From Sulfuricella sp. (GTDB lineage Bacteria; Pseudomonadota; Gammaproteobacteria; Burkholderiales; Sulfuricellaceae), in the NCBI GenBank assembly GCA_041651995.1, contig JBAZID010000003.1, positions 62,501-126,500 of the forward strand: a stretch of DNA of 64,000 nucleotides, in the 5' to 3' direction. Below, one piece after another: positions 18,379 to 27,448 of this stretch (its first letter is position 1; every line of letters begins with the position of its first letter). A program made the translations under genes and the position numbers. Under the pieces are notes generated by a model, which saw only the letters and a program-made list of their open reading frames with translations, had not been told where the DNA came from and searched no databases.

Positions 18379-19980
18379 ATGACGGAACCCCACGTGGAAC
18401 AATTTGACGTAGTGATCATCGGCAGCGGGCTGGCAGGGCAGACGCTATCCCTGCATCTGGCAGAACATAAAAAAATCGGACTCATTACCAAAAAGTCCCT
18501 GCTTGATGGCGCCAGCAGCTGGGCCCAGGGCGGCATCGCGGCAGTGCTGGGCAACGACGATTCGCTCCAGTCGCATATTCAGGATACCTTCGTTGCCGGT
18601 GCCGGGCTATGTGGCGAAAAGGCCACGCGTTTCGTGGTGGAACATGGCAAATCCGCGGTCGAATGGCTCATCCGGCAAGGTGTTCAGTTCAGCCATGACG
18701 AGCTGCATGCCGAGGAACTGCACCTGACGCGCGAAGGCGGTCACAGCCACCGCCGCATCGTGCATGCCGCGGATGCAACCGGCGCGGCAGTGCAGATGAC
18801 CCTGTCGCAGCAAGTCAAGGCCCATCCCAACATCACCCTGCTGGAAGAACACATCGCCATCGACCTGATCACCGGCAGAAAACTCGGCTTTAGCGACCCC
18901 GTGCAGGCCAACCGCTGCTTCGGGCTGTATGCGCTCGACAACCAGTCCGGCACGGTCAAGACCATCGCCGCCCGGCATGTCGTCCTGGCCACGGGCGGGG
19001 CTGGCAAGGTTTATCTCTACACCACCAACCCTGATGTGGCCACAGGTGACGGCATTGCCATGGGCTGGCGCGCCGGCTGCCGGGTGGCGAACATGGAATT
19101 CATCCAGTTCCATCCCACCTGCCTTTATCACCCCCATGCCAAATCATTTCTGATTACCGAAGCGGTGCGCGGGGAAGGCGGGCGGCTCTTGCTGCCGGAT
19201 GGCACCCGCTTCATGCCTGACCATGACCCCCGCGCCGAGCTGGCGCCACGCGACGTGGTCGCACGGGCAATCGACTTCGAAATGAAAAAGCGCGGGCTGG
19301 ATTGCGTTTATCTCGACATCTCGCACAAATCCGAGACCTTTCTCAAGGAACATTTTCCCAATATCCACGCCCGCTGCCTGGAACTGGGCATCGACCTCAC
19401 GCGCGACCCCATCCCCGTGGTGCCCGCCGCCCACTACACCTGCGGCGGGATCATGACCGACCTGCGCGCCCGCACCGATATCCACAACCTTTATGCCGTG
19501 GGAGAAGTGGCCCATACCGGCCTGCACGGCGCAAACCGGCTGGCCAGCAATTCGCTGCTGGAATGCATCGTGTTCGCCCAGGCTGCGGCGCGGGATATCC
19601 TGGAACAGAAGGATTCGCCCCTGCCCCCCCTGCCGGAGTGGGACGAAAGCCGGGTCACCGATGCCGACGAGGAAATCATCATCTCCCACAACTGGGACGA
19701 GCTGCGCCGCTTCATGTGGGACTACGTCGGCATCGTACGCACCAGCAAGCGCCTCCAGCGCGCACTGAAACGGATCAGGCTGCTGCAGGAGGAAATTCAC
19801 GAGTACTACAGCAATTTCCGCATCAGCAACGATCTGCTCGAACTGCGCAACCTGGTCCAGACCGCGGAGCTGATCGTGCACAGCGCCATGCTGCGGCACG
19901 AGAGCCGTGGCCTGCATTTCAGCCGGGACTACCCGGAGCAGTTGCCCGCGGCGGAAAATACGGTTCTGACACCCGATTAG
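18379..19980 (+). CDS. nadB: L-aspartate oxidase
   Basis: FAD enzyme oxidising L-aspartate to iminoaspartate, the first step of de novo NAD synthesis. The 533-residue protein begins with the dinucleotide-binding VVIIGSGLAGQ motif, followed by SSWAQGGIAA, EFIQFHPT, the catalytic region HYTCGGI and GLHGANRLASNSLLE, all standard for NadB. Divergent from rpoE. No nadA or nadC is adjacent. Confidence 0.97.
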   Translation: MTEPHVEQFDVVIIGSGLAGQTLSLHLAEHKKIGLITKKSLLDGASSWAQGGIAAVLGNDDSLQSHIQDTFVAGAGLCGEKATRFVVEHGKSAVEWLIRQGVQFSHDELHAEELHLTREGGHSHRRIVHAADATGAAVQMTLSQQVKAHPNITLLEEHIAIDLITGRKLGFSDPVQANRCFGLYALDNQSGTVKTIAARHVVLATGGAGKVYLYTTNPDVATGDGIAMGWRAGCRVANMEFIQFHPTCLYHPHAKSFLITEAVRGEGGRLLLPDGTRFMPDHDPRAELAPRDVVARAIDFEMKKRGLDCVYLDISHKSETFLKEHFPNIHARCLELGIDLTRDPIPVVPAAHYTCGGIMTDLRARTDIHNLYAVGEVAHTGLHGANRLASNSLLECIVFAQAAARDILEQKDSPLPPLPEWDESRVTDADEEIIISHNWDELRRFMWDYVGIVRTSKRLQRALKRIRLLQEEIHEYYSNFRISNDLLELRNLVQTAELIVHSAMLRHESRGLHFSRDYPEQLPAAENTVLTPD

Positions 19981-20037
19981 AGAAGGCAATATTTCACGAT
20001 TCAATAATCCACCTTTCACTGTTGGCAAAGCACTCGC

Positions 20038-22038
20038 ATGAATAAAAAAATCACTTTAAGCCTCACCCTCGCCCTGACCTTCAGTCACGCAGCGGAGGCA
20101 GAAGATCACTTTTCCGCCTCTCTGCTCGACGATCTGGGCGAGCAAACCAGCATTGCCACCCGCACCAAGCTCAATATCGATTACGCCCCAGGAACGGTTT
20201 CCATTCTCCACAGCGACGACCTCATGACCCAGGGTGCGCGCACGGTGTGGGAGGCTTTGGCGCTGGTGCCCGGGTTTGAACAATCCATCGACGAAACCGG
20301 CACACGCCAGATTATCGTGCGTGGCGTGGGCAAGTCCTACTCCTCCGGCGCCATCAAGATCCTGGTCAACGGCATCGCCCTCAATTCGGAACTGATGAGC
20401 CTCGCCAACCCGGTGCTCAACATGCCGGTGGAGCAGGCCGAGCGCCTCGAAGTGATCCGCGGCCCGGGTTCGGCGATGTATGGCGAATCCGCCTACATGG
20501 GCGTGGTCAACATCATCACCCGCAAGCGGGGACAGCGCCTGTTCGCCGCGGCGGGCAAGGGTGAGGTGCTGGCGGGCGGAGGCGTGATGTCGTTCGACAA
20601 TGCGGAGACCGGCCTCAATTTCAACCTCAACCTGGCCGGCTGGAAGGCGCAGGGCGGCGGCCAGACAGGGCAGGACCAGCTCTATGCGGACGGCTTCGGC
20701 GCCCTGTCCAATGCGCCGGGGCGGATCAACGACAAAATGGATTACCGCTCCGCGCTGTTCGGGCTGAATTATCAGAAATTCTCGCTTTCCGCCCTGTGGC
20801 TGGAAGATGGCGCGGGCGACCACTACGGCATCAACAACATCCTGCCGCCGGACGAGAAACGCATCGTTACCCGCCACCGTCACCGCGCGCTGGAACTCAA
20901 GCAGGCGGTGGAATTCGCCCCGGCGCTGCAGGGCGAGTTCAAACTCGGCTGGCAGGATTTCAGCCATGTCCGCGACCGTCTTTACCTTAGTCCTGGTGCT
21001 GCCTATGATCCGGCCATTGACGGCCCGGTCTGGCTAAGCCGCGATTACCGTGAAACCCGCCTCACCGCGGGAGCCGACCTGGCCTGGGAACAGGGGCAAC
21101 ATACGGCATTGCTGGGGTGGTCCATCAATAGCGTCGAAATCGGCTCGGCCAGCTGGAACTGGAATTACCCCTATTGGGACATCGGCCCCAGCTTTATCGA
21201 TACCAGCATGAAACGCAGGGTCAACAGTTTCACCGCCCAGGACGAATTCCGCATCAACCAGCATTTCACCCTGACCGCCGGCCTGCGCCACGACCGTTAT
21301 GACGACATCGGCAACAGCACCACCCCACGCCTGGCGGCAGTCTGGCAGATGGCGCCCGGACACATTCTCAAGGCACAATACGCTGAAGCCTTTCGCGCCC
21401 CCACCTTCTACGAGCTATACAACGGCGGCCAGCCTGCCGACATCCGCCCAGAAACCGTCGCCACCACCGAACTGGGCTATCTCTACAAGGGCAATGGCAG
21501 CAGCGGCGGAATCACCCTGTTCCATTCCGACCTCAAGAACCTGATCGTTTTCATCGACTCTCCTGCCTATACCGGCTACAGCAACAGCAATGGAGCGATG
21601 TCCCAGGGCGTGGAACTGGAAGGGGAGCATTGGCTGACCAGGGATCTGAAATTCTCCGGCAATCTGACCTGGCTCAACACCCGTGACGAGACTACCAGGC
21701 AGGCCATTCCCGGCGCCGGCCACTGGCTCGCCAACGCCGGCCTGGAGTACCGCGCCAGCCAGGATCTTTCCTTTGGCATCCGGCTACGCCAGGTGGGCGA
21801 GCGCAGCCGTGAAGAGGGTGACGCGCGCGCCACCCTGGGCGGCTACAATGTGACCGACATTTCCGCCCGCCTGTTCAATGTCGCAAACACCAAGGGGCTG
21901 ACCCTGCGGGCCGGCGTTCGCAACGTGTTCGATCAGGAGGTGCGCTACCCTGCCGTGAGCATGCAGCAGGGAATTTACCCCGACGATTATCCGCGCGGAA
22001 CGCGGCAATGGTGGACGCTGCTGAGTTACAGCTTTTAA
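20038..22038 (+). CDS. TonB-dependent outer-membrane receptor
   Basis: 666-residue receptor with a signal peptide (KKITLSLTLALTFSHAAEA), a plug domain (IIVRGVGKSYSSGAIKILVN, RLEVIRGPGSAMYGESAYMG) and a 22-strand barrel ending in a C-terminal aromatic (LLSYSF). The EALALVPGFEQS segment is typical of plug domains of the BtuB/FepA/CirA class. The ligand (siderophore, cobalamin or other) cannot be told: no transporter or synthesis genes adjoin it. Starts 57 bp after nadB and may be co-transcribed. Confidence 0.92.
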   Translation: MNKKITLSLTLALTFSHAAEAEDHFSASLLDDLGEQTSIATRTKLNIDYAPGTVSILHSDDLMTQGARTVWEALALVPGFEQSIDETGTRQIIVRGVGKSYSSGAIKILVNGIALNSELMSLANPVLNMPVEQAERLEVIRGPGSAMYGESAYMGVVNIITRKRGQRLFAAAGKGEVLAGGGVMSFDNAETGLNFNLNLAGWKAQGGGQTGQDQLYADGFGALSNAPGRINDKMDYRSALFGLNYQKFSLSALWLEDGAGDHYGINNILPPDEKRIVTRHRHRALELKQAVEFAPALQGEFKLGWQDFSHVRDRLYLSPGAAYDPAIDGPVWLSRDYRETRLTAGADLAWEQGQHTALLGWSINSVEIGSASWNWNYPYWDIGPSFIDTSMKRRVNSFTAQDEFRINQHFTLTAGLRHDRYDDIGNSTTPRLAAVWQMAPGHILKAQYAEAFRAPTFYELYNGGQPADIRPETVATTELGYLYKGNGSSGGITLFHSDLKNLIVFIDSPAYTGYSNSNGAMSQGVELEGEHWLTRDLKFSGNLTWLNTRDETTRQAIPGAGHWLANAGLEYRASQDLSFGIRLRQVGERSREEGDARATLGGYNVTDISARLFNVANTKGLTLRAGVRNVFDQEVRYPAVSMQQGIYPDDYPRGTRQWWTLLSYSF

Positions 22039-22054
22039 CCTAAAAAACTCATTT

Positions 22055-22177
22055 GGCCACAGAGAACACAGAGTTCACAGAGGAAAAACAAAGGCCGGCC
22101 GGAGAAAATACCTTCACCTGCCGGGTGAAATGCCACACAGCCAAAATCCGCTCCATATCTCTGTGTTCTCTGTGGCC
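22055..22177. repeat. Intergenic palindromic repeat, (CACAGAG) variant
   Basis: A perfect 19-bp inverted repeat: GGCCACAGAGAACACAGAG at 22055-22073 and its complement at 22159-22177, enclosing a 85-bp interior. Tandem CACAGAG/ACACAGAG units form the arms. Structurally it is a diverged relative of the CACGGAG elements at 44651, 48186 and 51426. It fills the gap between the TonB receptor gene and pilR. Confidence 0.8.
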
Positions 22178-22188
22178 TGAAATTAGGT

Positions 22189-23547
22189 TCAATCTATCCC
22201 CAGCCGCGCCAGACGGTATCTCAAGGCGCGGAAGGTGATCCCCAGCAGCTTCGCGGCGGCGGTCTTGTTGTAGCGGGTTTTCTCCAGCGCTTCCTGCAGC
22301 GCTTCCTTTTCCACCCGGTCGAGATAATCCGGCAGCGGCCATTTTCCGCCCGGCTCGTGACGGGCAGGATCATCATCCGCCACCACCTCGGTCAGATACA
22401 GATCATCCTTGTGAATATGGGTGTTGCCGCACAGGGCCAGCGCGCGTTCCAGAATATTCTCCAGCTCGCGCACGTTACCGGGAAAATCATAGCGTTGCAG
22501 CGCCTCGACCGCGTCCGGCGCCAATTCGGGCGCCGCGCCATGCGCCTGGCGCGAAAGCCGGGCCAGGATATTCCCGGCGATCAGCGGCACGTCATCGCTC
22601 ATTTCGCGCAACGATGGCATTTTGAGCTCGATCACATTGAGGCGGTAGTAAAGATCCTGGCGGAAACTTCCGCTCGCCACGCAATCCGCCAGCTTCTTGT
22701 GCGTGGCGCTGATGATGCGCACATCCACCGGGTCTTCCTGAGTGGCGCCGACCTTGCGTACCTTTTTTTCCTGGATCGCGCGCAGCAGTTTGACCTGCAT
22801 GGTTAACGGCAGATCGGCCACTTCATCGAGAAACAGGGTGCCGCCGCTGGCGGCCTGGAAAAAACCGTCACGATCCTGGTCAGCGCCGGTAAAGGCGCCC
22901 TTGCGGTAGCCGAAGAACTCGCTTTCCATCAGGTTTTCCGGGATCGCGCCGCAGTTGACCGGCACGAAAGTTTTTTCCCGCCGGGCGCTCTTTTCGTGGA
23001 TCAGGCGCGCGGCAAGCTCCTTGCCGCTACCCGATTCGCCTGTGAGATAAACCGGCGCCTGGCTGCGGGCAAGTTTTTCGATCAGTTCCCTGACTTGCTG
23101 GATGGCACCGGACTGCCCCAGCAAAGCGTAGCCTTCCGGTGCCGACGGCTCGACCACAGAAGGCAGCTTGAGCGCGGATTTGACCACGGCGCGAAGCTGA
23201 TCGAGCGCAACCGGCTTGGACAAATAATCGAACGCCCCGGCCTTGAGGGCTGCAACCGCATTCTCGGTACTGCCATGGGCGGTAATCACGGCCACCGGCA
23301 AATTTGGGCAGTTGGCCCCGATATAACGCACGATTTCCAGACCTTCGCCGTCCGGCAGACGCATGTCCGTCAGGCACAGGTCGAATTCCTGTTCCTGCAC
23401 CTTCTGTAACGCGGCCTTGACTGTCGAGGCGCGCTCCACCTGCAGCCCCATTTTCAGCAGGGTCAGTTCCAGCAATTCGAGAATATCCGCTTCGTCATCC
23501 ACGATCAGGGCAAGATAGTTTGTTGCATTCGCTATGGTACGTTTCAA
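22189..23547 (-). CDS. pilR: Sigma-54-dependent response regulator PilR
   Basis: 452-residue NtrC-family activator of type IV pilin transcription. It has a receiver domain with phospho-acceptor D61 (CLTDMRLPDGEG), an AAA+ domain with Walker A GESGSGKE near residue 170 and the sigma-54 contact loop GAFTGA (217-222), and a C-terminal Fis-type helix-turn-helix (NKTAAAKLLGITFRALRYRL). A TTG start at 23547 is chosen because an AGGAGG ribosome site sits 6-7 bp upstream and it overlaps the pilS stop (TTGA). The frame also opens at TTG 23568. Partner of PilS. Confidence 0.93.
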   Translation of the reverse strand: MKRTIANATNYLALIVDDEADILELLELTLLKMGLQVERASTVKAALQKVQEQEFDLCLTDMRLPDGEGLEIVRYIGANCPNLPVAVITAHGSTENAVAALKAGAFDYLSKPVALDQLRAVVKSALKLPSVVEPSAPEGYALLGQSGAIQQVRELIEKLARSQAPVYLTGESGSGKELAARLIHEKSARREKTFVPVNCGAIPENLMESEFFGYRKGAFTGADQDRDGFFQAASGGTLFLDEVADLPLTMQVKLLRAIQEKKVRKVGATQEDPVDVRIISATHKKLADCVASGSFRQDLYYRLNVIELKMPSLREMSDDVPLIAGNILARLSRQAHGAAPELAPDAVEALQRYDFPGNVRELENILERALALCGNTHIHKDDLYLTEVVADDDPARHEPGGKWPLPDYLDRVEKEALQEALEKTRYNKTAAAKLLGITFRALRYRLARLGID

Positions 23548-25166
23548 CAGGAACCTCCTTTGCAACAAATCCTGAACTGCCCGCCCGGCGCCACCTCAAT
23601 ATAGTCCAGGCTGGCTTCATTAGCCTCGCATATTTCACGGGCAATGTACAAACCCAGCCCGGTGCCGCTGCTGAAAGTGGTGAAAAACGGCTCGAACAAC
23701 TGCCCGGCCAGCGCCTTGTCAACCCCCGGCCCATCGTCGATGACATCGATCTGCACCACGTTGTCCAGGTGCGCGGCGGAAACGTAAAGCCGTATGCTGG
23801 CATCAGCCTGCCGGCCATGACGCCAGGCATTGCGGCACAGATTCCAGAGTATTTGATGCAGGTGCGAGCGGTCGAAGCAGATGGTGGGATGCGTCTCCAT
23901 TTCCAGCGAAATGGTGGTGGCCGGGATTTTTTCCGCCAGGCAGAATTGCTCGATGAAGCCGCCCAGAAAAACATCCAGGTTGAGGGTTTCGCGTTGCGCC
24001 CGGTCGCGCCGGTTGAGTTGCAGCACATCCTGCACCATGCGATCCAGGCGCAGGGTGTTGTCGCGAATAATCTGCAACAAACGGGCTTCGGTTTTATCGT
24101 GCTCTTCTTCCTGCAACAGCTGCGTGGCATGGCCGATGGCAGACAACGGATTGCGGATTTCGTGCGCGATATTGGCGGTCAGACGGCCCAGCGCGGCAAG
24201 TTTGATCTGCTGCGACTGGGCCTGTTGCTGGCTGACGTCCTCAAGAAAAATGACCGCCCCGGCCTCGGCACCGCTTTCAATCGGGCTGAAACGGGTACCG
24301 ATCTGTTTTCCTGTTGCCGATATGCGCAACGGCGGAAAACCGAGCGTCCGGTCGCCACGCCAGCGCGTCAGGCGTTCCGCGATTGCCGGCGCATAATCAT
24401 AAAGGCGCAACTCGTGCCTGAAGTGTGACGGCGTACCCAGCAGCCGTTCGCACTGGATATTGTGGCTGCGTACCCGGCCCCGGTCATCCACCACCATCAC
24501 CCCGTCCTGCATGGACTGGATCACCAGCGCATTGACCTGGGACAAGTTCTCCAGGTCAATGCTTTTCTGCTCGACCAGGCGTTCGCTTTCCATCACCTGC
24601 CGGGCGAAAAAATACCCCATGCCCGCCGTGGCAAAGAAACCCATGCTCAAGAGCCCGGCCTGGAAATAATCATCTTTTACGTCGAGCACGTACAGCTGAT
24701 AGCTCTGTTCCAGCAGCACGGCGATACTGGCCATGGCCGCGTAAAACATCGCCTGCCGCCCCTTGCTGATCAGGCTGCTGGCCGCCAGCGCCACCACCAG
24801 CAAGAGGCCAAGACCGCTCTTGATGCCGCCGCTGGCATGCATCAGGAGGACAATGAACACCACGTCGCCCAGCGCCTGCACACTCAGCTGGAGATTAAAA
24901 CCTGGCCAGCGCGTGCTGATGGCCAGGGTCATGAGAGCACTGAACATCACATAAAGAATACTGACGATCAGAAACATCCCCGGATGCTGCTCACCGTAAA
25001 CCGGCATCGTCCCGAGGAAAATGAATACCGTCACAAACAGGCCTGAGACGACGAGCCGGTAGAGATTGAAGTAGTGCAGCGACTTCCAGTAAGCATCCGG
25101 CGACGGAGAGCGGAGCTTGAAGTAGTCCCAAACCGGGTCAAGCCTGCGAAGTAAGGATGCGCTCAT
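23544..25166 (-). CDS. pilS: Sensor histidine kinase PilS
   Basis: 540-residue membrane kinase. About six N-terminal transmembrane helices, a PAS domain (MQDGVMVVDDRGRV), HisKA with ANIAHEIRNPL (phospho-His) and a C-terminal ATPase domain with DDGPGVD and GTGLGLYIA. This topology is that of PilS, and the PP0621-pilS-pilR order confirms it. Regulates pilin transcription through PilR and sigma-54. No pilA in the window. Confidence 0.93.
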   Translation of the reverse strand: MSASLLRRLDPVWDYFKLRSPSPDAYWKSLHYFNLYRLVVSGLFVTVFIFLGTMPVYGEQHPGMFLIVSILYVMFSALMTLAISTRWPGFNLQLSVQALGDVVFIVLLMHASGGIKSGLGLLLVVALAASSLISKGRQAMFYAAMASIAVLLEQSYQLYVLDVKDDYFQAGLLSMGFFATAGMGYFFARQVMESERLVEQKSIDLENLSQVNALVIQSMQDGVMVVDDRGRVRSHNIQCERLLGTPSHFRHELRLYDYAPAIAERLTRWRGDRTLGFPPLRISATGKQIGTRFSPIESGAEAGAVIFLEDVSQQQAQSQQIKLAALGRLTANIAHEIRNPLSAIGHATQLLQEEEHDKTEARLLQIIRDNTLRLDRMVQDVLQLNRRDRAQRETLNLDVFLGGFIEQFCLAEKIPATTISLEMETHPTICFDRSHLHQILWNLCRNAWRHGRQADASIRLYVSAAHLDNVVQIDVIDDGPGVDKALAGQLFEPFFTTFSSGTGLGLYIAREICEANEASLDYIEVAPGGQFRICCKGGSC

Positions 25167-25184
25167 CTGATGAATGAAAAAACT

Positions 25185-25415
25185 TCAGTCTGGATGACGC
25201 AGGCGGCGATGTTCGTCGCAGCAGAAAAATTCATCACGGGACAGGATCGCCTCGCTGCGCGGCAAGTGAACGCCACACTGCACGCAGCGCACCATGTCCT
25301 CCTCAATCGACGCAGGTGGCGCGCCCTCTTCATCCTTCTCCACACTGCGGCCATATTTTTTCAGCAGGCTGTAAATCAGCCAAACGCCCACCGCCAGCAA
25401 TAATATCTTGATCAA
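25185..25415 (-). CDS. PP0621-like small membrane/zinc-ribbon protein
   Basis: 76 residues. One N-terminal transmembrane helix (IKILLLAVGVWLIYSLL) followed by a short CxxC...C-C domain (VRCVQCGVHLPRSEA ... FFCCDEHRR) likely to bind zinc. Such proteins are commonly encoded just upstream of pilS in Betaproteobacteria; the function is unknown. 18 bp before pilS. Confidence 0.8.
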   Translation of the reverse strand: MIKILLLAVGVWLIYSLLKKYGRSVEKDEEGAPPASIEEDMVRCVQCGVHLPRSEAILSRDEFFCCDEHRRLRHPD

Positions 25416-25436
25416 GTGCTTCCCCGATTGATGCGT

Positions 25437-26675
25437 TTAATGAGCTGGATTATCAGGCGGCTGATCCTGCTTGTCCACTTTGCGAAAGGAACGCCACAGC
25501 GCCAGGTCGTAAGCAATCTTGAGCACGCCGCAAGCCAGCAGCGGCGCCGCAAGCCAGCCGCTGGCGAACAGCGCGCCGCCCAGAGTGGGGCTGAGCGCCG
25601 AAGCAAGGCTGCGCGGCACGGCGGTAAAACTGGCTGCGGCGGCCCGCTCGGGCGGCGTCACCACCGCCATCACATAAGCCGAACGGGTCGGCACATCCAT
25701 CTGCGACAGCGCCGCGCGCATCAGCAGCAAGCCGATGGCCAGCGGCAGGGAGGGCGCCAGCGCGGCCAGAATCAGGCAGATATTGGCGGGGATATGGGTG
25801 AACACCATGGTATTGAGCAGGCCGATACGCCGGGCCAGCAACGGCGCAAGCAGTTGCGAGGCAGCCGTCAGCAGTCCCGCCCAGAAAAAGAACGTCCCCG
25901 CCGCCGCCAGTGACAGGCCGAAGCGCTGAAACAGCCACAGGGCCAGCAGCGAATTGACCACCAGCCCGCCGGCAAAGGCATCGAGCGAGAACAGGGCCGC
26001 CAGGCGCAGCACGATGCCGCGCGAAACGCCCAATGGCGCCGGTGGCGCTGGAAGATCGTGTGGCGGCGGCTCGGGCAGGCGCTGATAGAGCAGCCAGACC
26101 GTCACCCCGATTACGGAGTACAGCACGAACATGCCACGCAAAGCAGGAAGGCGGTCTATCCCGTAAGCCGCCAGCCCGTCCGGCACAGCGGCGGCCAGAG
26201 CACCCAGCGCAGCACACAGGGTGCCGGTCAGGCTGTAACGGGCAAACAGTGCAGTGCGGGCATCGCCCTGTGCCGCCTCCGCCAGTCGCGCGTGCTCCAG
26301 CGGCAGAAAAACGCTGACATCGCCGGAACTGGGATTGAGGGTGCCGACGAAGGCAATCAGGAGCAGCGGCCAGAAAGAAGAAAAACCGGCAAAGCCCAGC
26401 CCGGTCACGGCCATCAGCACTGCCGCCCCTAGCAGCAGGCGGCGCGAATGAAAGCGGTGGCCCCAGGCGCCCAGCGCCAGGGTGGCAAGCGCCGAGCCCA
26501 GCAGGGTCGCGGTACTCAGCAGCCCCACGGTCCACACGTCCAGGCCCAGCACCAGCAGATAGGCAGGCAGAAGCACTGCCACATAGCCATCGGTAAAGGC
26601 GCGCAGGGCGCGTCCCGCCAACAGGGGAAGCGCTACGCGGTCCACCCCCGGTGGCAGGATCAGGCGCGCGATCAC
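25437..26675 (-). CDS. MFS transporter of the chromate-resistance operon
   Basis: 412 residues with about 12 hydrophobic helices and the loop 2-3 motif GAWGHRFHSRR of the major facilitator superfamily. It overlaps the ChrB-domain gene by 4 bp, so it is the last gene of the chr operon. Substrate unknown; an efflux role in metal or oxyanion resistance is inferred from context only. Confidence 0.85.
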   Translation of the reverse strand: MIARLILPPGVDRVALPLLAGRALRAFTDGYVAVLLPAYLLVLGLDVWTVGLLSTATLLGSALATLALGAWGHRFHSRRLLLGAAVLMAVTGLGFAGFSSFWPLLLIAFVGTLNPSSGDVSVFLPLEHARLAEAAQGDARTALFARYSLTGTLCAALGALAAAVPDGLAAYGIDRLPALRGMFVLYSVIGVTVWLLYQRLPEPPPHDLPAPPAPLGVSRGIVLRLAALFSLDAFAGGLVVNSLLALWLFQRFGLSLAAAGTFFFWAGLLTAASQLLAPLLARRIGLLNTMVFTHIPANICLILAALAPSLPLAIGLLLMRAALSQMDVPTRSAYVMAVVTPPERAAAASFTAVPRSLASALSPTLGGALFASGWLAAPLLACGVLKIAYDLALWRSFRKVDKQDQPPDNPAH

Positions 26676-27127
26676 TTCAGGCCGATCAATCTCACCACTT
26701 TCTTCAGCGGCGTGTCAGCGCACCAGGCGTAGAGCGCGTCATAGATCACCATGCCGTGTTGGAGCATCTCGTGGTCGTCCTCGAAATTGAGCGACAGTCC
26801 TTTCGAAATCGCCAGCAGGCCGGCGGCTTCCTTCGCCAGTTCCGGGCTGCTGGTATCGGCTGCGCGCACGATGCGCGCCAGCTTGTCCAGAGCGGGGTCT
26901 TTCAGCGCATATTTGGCGATGAACGCATCAAAGCTGCATGCCGGGCCATGATGCCCCAGCTCCACACCAGGAACATCGTAGGGCGTAGCGCCGGTTTCAG
27001 CTGCGATTTTCATCACCTCGCCGCCCGGCACATAGAGAAACTCCGGCGCCGTGTCGATGAAGCGCGCTATCAGCCAGGGGCAGGCGATGCGGTCGATTTT
27101 CGGGCGCTCGCGGGTGATCCATTTCAT
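26672..27127 (-). CDS. ChrB C-terminal-domain protein
   Basis: 151 residues consisting only of a ChrB C-terminal domain: DRIACPWLIARFIDTAPEFLYVP and CSFDAFIAKYAL. It corresponds to the second half of the full ChrB encoded at 28789-29763 (DRMASSWLIRRFIDRDARFLWL). Overlaps its neighbours on both sides by 4 bp. A possible chromate-sensing or -reducing accessory; exact role unknown. Confidence 0.88.
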   Translation of the reverse strand: MKWITRERPKIDRIACPWLIARFIDTAPEFLYVPGGEVMKIAAETGATPYDVPGVELGHHGPACSFDAFIAKYALKDPALDKLARIVRAADTSSPELAKEAAGLLAISKGLSLNFEDDHEMLQHGMVIYDALYAWCADTPLKKVVRLIGLK

Positions 27128-27438
27128 TTGGCCGCCACCTCGCCGCCAGCTGCCTTCCAGCCCTCGATGCCGCCTTCGATGAAGCGCGCCTTCAGTCCCC
27201 TGGCCTGGAGCGCGTCCACCACCGAATTGGACACCGACCCGCCGCGCACGCAGTAGAGCACGATGTCCTGCTCTTTCGGCAGCGTATCCGCCCAGTTTGC
27301 CAGTTGCTCGGGGTCATGCCAGGCGGCGCCCGGCACTTGTTCGCTGGAGGCGTCCAGGTCGGCCTTGCGGCGCACGTCGATGAGATGCTTGCCGCTCAAT
27401 TCGGTTTTCAGGATTTCGGCTTTGATGGTGCGTTCCAT
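27124..27438 (-). CDS. Rhodanese-like protein
   Basis: 104-residue single rhodanese domain: LIDVRRKADLDAS, then the active-site loop LYCVRGGSVS with catalytic Cys63, and GGIEGWKAAGG at the end. Sulfur transferase or reductase activity is expected. Position inside the chr operon, 10 bp after chrA and overlapping the ChrB-domain gene, suggests a role in chromate or oxidative stress. Confidence 0.9.
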   Translation of the reverse strand: MERTIKAEILKTELSGKHLIDVRRKADLDASSEQVPGAAWHDPEQLANWADTLPKEQDIVLYCVRGGSVSNSVVDALQARGLKARFIEGGIEGWKAAGGEVAAK

Positions 27439-27448
27439 GTTTTTCTCC

